Shown: positions 50,944-56,076 of the stretch, one piece after another
Layout of the letters: each line of letters opens with the position of its first letter
Numbering within the stretch: the stretch's first letter is position 1
DNA from: Aquipseudomonas alcaligenes MRY13-0052
GTDB lineage: Bacteria > Pseudomonadota > Gammaproteobacteria > Pseudomonadales > Pseudomonadaceae
Direction: 5' to 3'
Assembly: GCA_000474255.1 (NCBI GenBank)
Contig: BATO01000035.1
Coordinates: 1 to 56,076, forward strand
DNA length: 56,076 nt
Position numbers and translations under genes: made by a program
The notes under the pieces: generated by a model
What the model was told of the DNA's origin: nothing
What the model saw: only the letters and a program-made list of their open reading frames with translations
The model's database searches: none

Positions 50944-51510
50944 GGGCGACTGAAGTGGCTCTGTCTGCGTTAGCTGTTGTGGTTTTAATGCAGGCGCTCA
51001 AGCACGGTGCTTTCCGGGCACCGAAGTATTTCTGCCACCTCCACCGCATGGGTTTCGCTTCGCTCTACACCATCCTACGAAAGCCTGTGCGCACCACGTG
51101 GTGATGCGCTGGACGAAGAAAGTTGGAGCAGCCGCCAACGCCCCTCCAGGAGGCCGAACGCAGTCGTTGCGCCGGGGGACGAGCGGCATGGATGCCGCGA
51201 GAGGCGCGCCAGGCCATGGATGGCCCATCGCGCCGGCCCCCAGACGACGCTTGCGGCGAACGCACTTCAGTGCGGCCCGAAGGGCGAGCGTAGCGAGTAA
51301 CGGCGATGGAGTGAGGGAACCCGACGCAGTCGGGCCGGATGATGGGGCAAGCGTTTTTGGTTCCTTTTTTGTGGTTCGGCATCCCGACGATTGAAAAAAG
51401 GGACTCGCCCGGGGGGCGAAACCAGAAACATCACCAGAGCTCGGCAATCAGCTGGACTCAAATCCTCTAGCAACACTTAACGCAGACAGAGCCACTGAAG
51501 TCGCCCCTAC
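50944..51510. repeat. Dispersed inverted-repeat element, long copy
   Basis: About 570 bases without a credible gene. The ends form ~30-base inverted repeats (GTGGCTCTGTCTGCGTTA at 50955-50972 and its complement at 51478-51495). The outer parts match the short copy at 14491-14794 in reverse orientation. A central ~280 bases (about 51173-51455) is extra, with an imperfect GGTTCCTTTTTT/AAAAAAGGGACT hairpin at about 51360-51405, of a kind repeated in many Pseudomonas intergenic regions. Open frames inside, including a minus-strand one over 50998-51447, are by-products of the repeat. Confidence 0.6.
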
Positions 51511-51554
51511 AAAAAACCTGCAAGACAACACCGCCGAATGGACGTGACCGCTGT

Positions 51555-51677
51555 GTAGGGTGGAGGTCGCTCTTTACCTCCACCAGGCGGGGTCGAACAG
51601 GGCACGCCGTTATGCCCGAAGCGTTGCATTGAAACCCGCCCCCGCCCGGTGGATGGGTGAAGCGTCATCCACCCTAC
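51555..51677. repeat. Palindrome-bounded intergenic repeat
   Basis: GTAGGGTGGA at 51555-51564 and its complement TCCACCCTAC at 51668-51677 bound a 123-base stretch that also holds a GGTGGAGGT/ACCTCCACC hairpin (51559-51584). It resembles common REP-type elements. It lies just after the acyltransferase stop on the other strand and may end that operon. Confidence 0.5.
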
Positions 51678-51702
51678 CCAACCTCAGCACCGCGCCGGCG
51701 AC

Positions 51703-52953
51703 CTACGGGGCCGGCGTGGGGGCCAGGGCTTGCGCGGCCGGTTCGGCGGGCAGGCGGGAGCGTTCGGTGATGCGCTTGCCGAGGGCGATCATGGGTTTCT
51801 CCACGGTGCGGTGGATCAGTTCGGTGGCGCCGAATACCAGCACCAGCATCAGCGCCGTGTACTGCGGCCAGAGCGCGTCGGTGATGGCGATGCCCTCGCT
51901 GCGGGTGTAGCGGAACATCAGCTCCAGGGTCAGGTAGAACATCGGGATGTGCACCAGGTAGAAGGTGTAGGAGCGCTTGCCGAGGTAGTCCAGCACCCAC
52001 TGCAGCGGTTGCGGGAAGACGATCAGGTTGCCCTCGCAGGCGGCCATGAACACCAGTGCCAGGGACAGCGCGCAGACCACCGGCACCGCCAGGGTGTTGC
52101 CGAAGCCGATGGCGGTGACGCTGCCCAGCACCAGCGCCAGCAGCGTCACCACCAGCGCCCCGGCGTAACGATGGCGGCCGGCACGCACGCGGATCGCCTC
52201 GAACCAGCTCTGGGTGGTGGCCAGGTACAGCAGGCAGCCATAGATCAGGCCGTCGCAGCGGGTCTGGGTGAAGAAGAACACCTTCATCGGGTCGGACAGG
52301 CTAAAGGGCCGCAGCACCAGGCTGACCAGCAGCAAGCCGCCCACCAGAGCCATCACCCGCGCGCGGGTGCTTTTCAGCAACAGCAGGAACAGCGGGTAGA
52401 ACAGGTAGAACTGCTCCTCCACCGACAGGCTCCAGTAGGGCGCCAGCGGCACGCCGCCGGCGATCTTGTTGTCCGGCAGCCAGAAGTTGAAGGTGTAGGT
52501 GAAGATTCCCAGCGCAGCCTGGGCGTTGTACACCGGCGGAGCGAAGTACTGGCCCTGGTTGAGGAACAGGCTGAACAGCATCACCAGCGCCACCACCAGC
52601 CAGGCCACCGGCAGGATGCGGAACACCCGGCGCACGTAGAAGGCGCGGATGCAGGCCGCCCGCTGCACGCCACTGCGCAACCCGTCCAGCTGTTCCAGCA
52701 GGGTGCGCGAGATGATGTAGCCGGAGATCACGAAGAACAGGTCGACCCCGGCCCAGGCGTTGCCGAACAGGTCGAGCACCGACTCGGGCTTGGGGTAGTG
52801 CATGGTGAAGGTCCAGGGGTAGAACACCTGGTACAGGTGGACGTAGAAGGTCAGCAGCACGGCGATGGCGCGCAGCCGGTCGAGTTCGAGGTTCCTCGAC
52901 GTGCCGCCGTGGCCGGCGAGCCCGGTGGCGGGCAGTTCGGTCTTCATGTTCAT
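51703..52953 (-). CDS. Acyltransferase 3 family membrane protein
   Basis: The 416-residue protein has ten or so membrane helices and the acyltransferase-3/OafA signatures: N-terminal LDRLRAIAVLLTFYVHL, VDLFFVISGYII with the nearby RRVFRILP motif, and the WSLSVEEQFYLFYPLFLLLL loop. These enzymes move acetyl or longer acyl groups to sugars, lipids or antibiotics at the membrane. A short Ala/Pro-rich cytoplasmic tail ends the protein. It is the last gene of a four-gene minus-strand operon, 25 bases after the short-chain dehydrogenase gene. The acceptor is unknown. Confidence 0.88.
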   Translation of the reverse strand: MNMKTELPATGLAGHGGTSRNLELDRLRAIAVLLTFYVHLYQVFYPWTFTMHYPKPESVLDLFGNAWAGVDLFFVISGYIISRTLLEQLDGLRSGVQRAACIRAFYVRRVFRILPVAWLVVALVMLFSLFLNQGQYFAPPVYNAQAALGIFTYTFNFWLPDNKIAGGVPLAPYWSLSVEEQFYLFYPLFLLLLKSTRARVMALVGGLLLVSLVLRPFSLSDPMKVFFFTQTRCDGLIYGCLLYLATTQSWFEAIRVRAGRHRYAGALVVTLLALVLGSVTAIGFGNTLAVPVVCALSLALVFMAACEGNLIVFPQPLQWVLDYLGKRSYTFYLVHIPMFYLTLELMFRYTRSEGIAITDALWPQYTALMLVLVFGATELIHRTVEKPMIALGKRITERSRLPAEPAAQALAPTPAP

Positions 52954-52978
52954 GGTGTCTACCCCTGGCGGCCCGTGG

Positions 52979-53725
52979 TTACAGCTTGGTGCCGCCGTCG
53001 ACGCTGAGGATGTCCCCGGTGATCCAGCGCGAGGCGTCGGAGGCCAGGAACAATGCCGCGTCGGCGATATCCTCCGGCTGCGCGATGCGCTGCAGGGCCT
53101 GGATGCCGAGCACGAAGTCGCGCCCCTCGTCGCTGCGCACGAAGCTGGACATCTCGGTGTCCACCACCCCCGGGGCCAGGCCGTTGACGCGGATGCCGCG
53201 CCCGCCGAGCGCCTGGGCGAAATGCAGCACCAGGGTGTCCAGCGCGCCCTTGGTGGCGGCGTAGGCGGGAATGTCCCCCACCGCCGAGCGCGCCCCCAGG
53301 GAGGAGATCAGCACCAGGCTGCTGCCCTCGCCCAGCAGCGGCAGCAGCTGCTGGACCAGGAAGAACGGCGCGCGCACGTTGACCGCGAACAGCCGATCGA
53401 AGTCCTCGATGCGGGTCTCCTCCAGCGTCGCGGTCTGGGCGATGCCGGCGCTGGCCACCAGCACGTCCAGGCGGCGCACGCGCTCACCCACCTCGGCGGC
53501 GAGGATGCGCGGCCCTTCGGCGCTGGCGAGATCGGCCACCAGCACGTCGGCACGGCCGCCCCGGTCGCGGATCTCGGTGACCACGCCATGGGCCTCGTTG
53601 ACCCCACGGTTGCAGTGCACCAGCACATAGGCGCCGGCGGCGCCTAGGGCCAGGGCGGTGGCCTTGCCGATGCCACGGGAGGCGCCGGTGACCAGGGCGT
53701 TCTTGGAAAGCAGGGATGGCTGCAT
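52979..53725 (-). CDS. Short-chain dehydrogenase/reductase
   Basis: The 248-residue classical SDR has the cofactor motif VTGASRGIGKATAL, the structural VASAGIAQ (variant of NNAG), catalytic Ser in LVLISSLGARS, and Tyr-x3-Lys in AYAATKGAL. The end PEDIADAALFLASDASRWIT and DGG are typical. HCNRG after the second strand, lacking a clear acidic residue, hints at NADPH. It oxidises or reduces an alcohol or ketone, probably on the same pathway as its operon partners. Confidence 0.9.
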   Translation of the reverse strand: MQPSLLSKNALVTGASRGIGKATALALGAAGAYVLVHCNRGVNEAHGVVTEIRDRGGRADVLVADLASAEGPRILAAEVGERVRRLDVLVASAGIAQTATLEETRIEDFDRLFAVNVRAPFFLVQQLLPLLGEGSSLVLISSLGARSAVGDIPAYAATKGALDTLVLHFAQALGGRGIRVNGLAPGVVDTEMSSFVRSDEGRDFVLGIQALQRIAQPEDIADAALFLASDASRWITGDILSVDGGTKL

Positions 53726-53754
53726 GGCGGAAACCTCGTGAAGAAAGTGAAGGG

Positions 53755-54525
53755 TCAGAAGGGCAGCTCGCGCAGCGCGCGGCGGGCGAAGTAGTCGAAG
53801 GTGGCGCGGCTGCGCGTGGGCTGGAGGATCCAGTCGTGGGCCTCGCGGGCCAGGCCCGGGTCGATGTCGCAGATTTCCCCCGCCGCCTCGGCCAGCAGTT
53901 GCATGCGCGCGGTGCGTTCCACCTGCACGGCGAGCACGCAGGCTTCCTCGACGCTACGCGCAGCGATCACCAGGCCGTGGTGGGCCAGCAGGGCGGCGCG
54001 GCGATGCTGCAACACCGAGGCGATCAGCTCGCCCTCCTCGTTGCCCACCGGCACACCCGGCCAGCGCGCGAGGAAGGACACCTCGTCGTAGAGCATGCAG
54101 CTGTCCATGTGCGCCACCTTCAACGGGCGCTCCAGCAGCGACAGCGCGCTGGCGTGCATGGGGTGGGTGTGGACGATGCAGTTCACGTCCGGGCGCGCAC
54201 GGTAGATCCAGGAATGAAAGCGGTTGGCCGGGTTGGCCATGCCGTCGCCGGCCATCACCACCAGGTCCTCGTCCACCTCCAGCAGGTTGGCCGGGGTGAT
54301 CTCGTCGAAGCCCAGGCCCAAGCGCTGGGTCAGGTAACGCCCCGGAGCCCCGGTGCGCGCGGTGATCTGCCCGGCGAGGCCAGAGTCGTGCCCATGGGTG
54401 AAGAGCACGCGGCAGGTCAGCGCGACCTTCTCGCGCAGCGGCCGCTCCGTCGCCACCAGGTGGGTGTTCATGGCGTCGACGCTCTTGTCGATCAGCTCGG
54501 CCTTCTCGGCCAACAGGGTCTTCAT
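53755..54525 (-). CDS. Class II aldolase/adducin family protein
   Basis: The 256-residue protein has the AraD/fuculose-phosphate aldolase fold: GLAGQITAR in an early loop, the zinc histidines in VNCIVHTHPMHASAL and LLAHHGLVI. The phosphate-binding residues of sugar-phosphate aldolases are not obvious, and a number of such proteins near GMC or SDR genes act on non-phosphorylated compounds or as decarboxylases. ATG at 54525 follows GAGG; a longer frame to 54567 lacks support. It lies 29 bases before the SDR gene. Confidence 0.85.
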   Translation of the reverse strand: MKTLLAEKAELIDKSVDAMNTHLVATERPLREKVALTCRVLFTHGHDSGLAGQITARTGAPGRYLTQRLGLGFDEITPANLLEVDEDLVVMAGDGMANPANRFHSWIYRARPDVNCIVHTHPMHASALSLLERPLKVAHMDSCMLYDEVSFLARWPGVPVGNEEGELIASVLQHRRAALLAHHGLVIAARSVEEACVLAVQVERTARMQLLAEAAGEICDIDPGLAREAHDWILQPTRSRATFDYFARRALRELPF

Positions 54526-54583
54526 GGCGTTGCCTCGGGTTCGGGTTGGGAAGGCCCGCGCCACCAAGGGCGCGGGCGTCGGT

Positions 54584-56076
54584 TCAGGCCGTGGCGTGGT
54601 GGTGGTGCGAGCGGCGCTCCTCCACCAGTACCTTCGCGGCGAGCTGGGCGACCGAGAGCACCGAGGCGTGGATGTTCACCGCCGGCATCTCGGGGATCAC
54701 CGAGGCGTCCACCACCCGCAACCCGTCCACGCCCCAGACCCGGAAGCGCGAGTCCACCACGCTGCTGGCCGGGTCACGGCCGGCGGAGCAGGTGCCGGTG
54801 TAGTGCAGGCCGGGGCCGGCGTTGCGGGCGATGAAGGCCAGCTTCTCGGCGTAGGTGCGCAGCGGGTCGGCCGGGTAGAGGCCGCCGTTGAAGCTGGCCA
54901 GCGCGCGGCTCGCGCCCAGGGCCAGGCCGCGCTCGAGGGCGAAGACCATGTTGTCGCGGTCGACGCGCTCGGCGAGGTAGCCCGGGTCCAGCAGCATGCT
55001 CTGGCGCGGGTCCGTGCCGGCCAGGCGCGCACGGCCGCGGCTGCGCGGCTTGGCGAGGAAGGGGATCAGCGTGTAGGAGCCACCGGCCGGCGCCTGCAGC
55101 GGGCCGAAGGGGTATTGCATGCCGGCCACCTGCACGTCCGGGGCGAGGTGCGCCGGGCCGTTGCTGTAGTACGACATGGTCGACACGCCGTTGGAGAGCT
55201 GCGGCGGCACGAACACCCGAGAGCGGTACTGCAGGCTCAGCAGCAGGTGGTCCTGCAGGTTGCGCCCTACCGCCGGCAGGTGCTGGCGCACCGGGATGCC
55301 CTGGGCGCGCAGCTCGTCCAGCGGGCCGATGCCGGAGAGCATCAGCAGCTTGGGCGACTCGCAGGTGCCGGCGCAGAGGATGGTTTCGCGGTTGGCGCGG
55401 ATCTGCACCAGGGCGTTGTCCACCAGCGCGCGCACGCCCCGGCAGCGGTTGCCCTGGATGATCAGGTTGGTGATCAGCGCATCGGCCAGCACGCTGAGGT
55501 TGGCGCGGGCCAGGGCCGGCACCAGGAAGGCCTGGGCCGGGCCGACCCGGTAGCCGTCGGCGGTGGCGTTGACCTCGGTGACCCCGGCGCCATTGAGCGG
55601 GCGGCCGGCATTCAGTTCGATGGTGCGCAGCCCGGTGTCGCCGCTGGCGGCCAGGTAGGCGGCGGTGAGCGGGTGCGGGTCGGCGTAGCGGCCGACGCGG
55701 ATGCGCGAGGGGCCGCTGCCGGGGCTGCCCACCGGGCGTGCCATGTCGTCATAGGCGCGGAGCAGCGCCTCGGCAGTCCAGGGGCCGCCGACATGGCGTT
55801 GCCACTGGGCCAGGTCGCGGGGGTCGCCGCGCAGCCATATCATCGCGTTGATGCTGCCGGAGCCACCCACCACCTTGCCGGCCGCCAGGGCCTGCTGGCG
55901 GTTGTCCAACTGCGCCTGGGCGGTGCTCTGGCGGGCCCAGTCGGTGTCGCTGCCGATGTTCTGCAGCCACAGGGCCACTTCGCGGACCTTGGGTTGGTCG
56001 ATGCGATGGCTGCCGGCTTCGATCAGCAGCACCGAGGCGCCGGTGGCGGACAGGCGGTCGGCCAGCAGGCAGCCAG
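54584..56076 (-). CDS. GMC-family FAD oxidoreductase (5' partial)
   Basis: The frame is open to the right edge, where the FAD-binding beginning GCLLADRLSATGASVLLIEAG is seen; about 10-15 N-terminal residues are outside the window. Nearly 500 residues are visible. The second FAD motif GKVVGGSGSINAMIWLRG, substrate domain, and the C-terminal catalytic His in GLHYTGTC and Asn in PAVNIHASV are present, as in choline dehydrogenase and alcohol oxidase relatives. The protein ends with a natural RRSHHHHATA tail. It oxidises an alcohol to an aldehyde or ketone; the substrate is unknown. First visible gene of the operon with aldolase, SDR and acyltransferase. Confidence 0.9.
   Translation of the reverse strand, partial: GCLLADRLSATGASVLLIEAGSHRIDQPKVREVALWLQNIGSDTDWARQSTAQAQLDNRQQALAAGKVVGGSGSINAMIWLRGDPRDLAQWQRHVGGPWTAEALLRAYDDMARPVGSPGSGPSRIRVGRYADPHPLTAAYLAASGDTGLRTIELNAGRPLNGAGVTEVNATADGYRVGPAQAFLVPALARANLSVLADALITNLIIQGNRCRGVRALVDNALVQIRANRETILCAGTCESPKLLMLSGIGPLDELRAQGIPVRQHLPAVGRNLQDHLLLSLQYRSRVFVPPQLSNGVSTMSYYSNGPAHLAPDVQVAGMQYPFGPLQAPAGGSYTLIPFLAKPRSRGRARLAGTDPRQSMLLDPGYLAERVDRDNMVFALERGLALGASRALASFNGGLYPADPLRTYAEKLAFIARNAGPGLHYTGTCSAGRDPASSVVDSRFRVWGVDGLRVVDASVIPEMPAVNIHASVLSVAQLAAKVLVEERRSHHHHATA

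Noticed and set aside
50998-51447. Possible 149-residue protein on the minus strand
   Set aside because: It lies wholly inside the dispersed repeat and matches the kind of frame often mis-annotated in such repeats. No ribosome-binding site.
1-56076. CRISPR arrays, prophage, complete insertion sequences or rRNA genes
   Set aside because: No regular direct repeats with spacers, no phage structural or integrase genes, no transposase and no rRNA sequence were seen in the window.

Overview
The window is about 56 kb of GC-rich chromosome from a Pseudomonas, probably of the resinovorans/otitidis/alcaligenes side of the genus. The main evidence is gene order. The run speC, chemoreceptor, ampE-ampD, DUF1631 gene, nadC, tRNA-Thr, pilin locus, pilB-pilC-pilD-coaE-yacG, small genes, DUF1780, DUF3094 and ndh matches what I know of the PA4519-PA4538 region of P. 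aeruginosa. The dpp cluster matches the PA4497-PA4506 region. The species is an inference.

Left edge (1-3.3 kb): the C-terminal part of an Rhs/YD-repeat protein with an AT-rich, swapped-in C-terminal domain, followed by a membrane-anchored candidate immunity protein and the decayed end of another gene.

3.3-14.4 kb: a dipeptide-use locus. The metallopeptidase gene mdpA is divergent from the repressor gene psdR. Then come two peptide-binding proteins on either side of an OprD-type porin, and the ABC transporter dppBCDF. The mdpA and dpp promoters share one layout of paired operators with ATTTMAG-N5-CTTAAWT symmetry. CA motifs near ribosome-binding sites suggest Hfq/Crc control.

14.5-26.9 kb: a dispersed element with terminal inverted repeats, a LysE exporter with a divergent Lrp-type regulator, the 5-oxoprolinase operon pxpABC, a PepSY-flavoprotein reductase with a possible Fur box, an FMN-dependent hydroxy-acid oxidase, ornithine decarboxylase speC, release factor 3 prfC, and a TatD nuclease.

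27-46 kb: a chemoreceptor, ampDE, a DUF1631 protein, nadC, tRNA-Thr, and a low-GC type IV pilus island (a pilin glycosyltransferase-like gene and pilA with a sigma-54 promoter) joined to pilB-pilC-pilD-coaE-yacG. A group of poorly known small genes and the type II NADH dehydrogenase ndh follow.

46-51 kb: a one-strand island that looks devoted to DNA alkylation damage. It holds a LysR regulator, a 2OG-Fe(II) oxygenase, a small unknown gene, ogt, ada, a second paralogous oxygenase, and a free-standing Ada-type metal-binding protein. Ada keeps its methyltransferase and AraC parts but has lost three of the four zinc cysteines of its methyl-phosphotriester sensor. Ada-box-like sequences precede both lysR and ada. 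This is the most novel part of the window.

51-56 kb: a second, longer copy of the inverted-repeat element, then a minus-strand operon of a GMC oxidoreductase (cut by the window edge), a class II aldolase, a short-chain dehydrogenase and an acyltransferase, pathway unknown.
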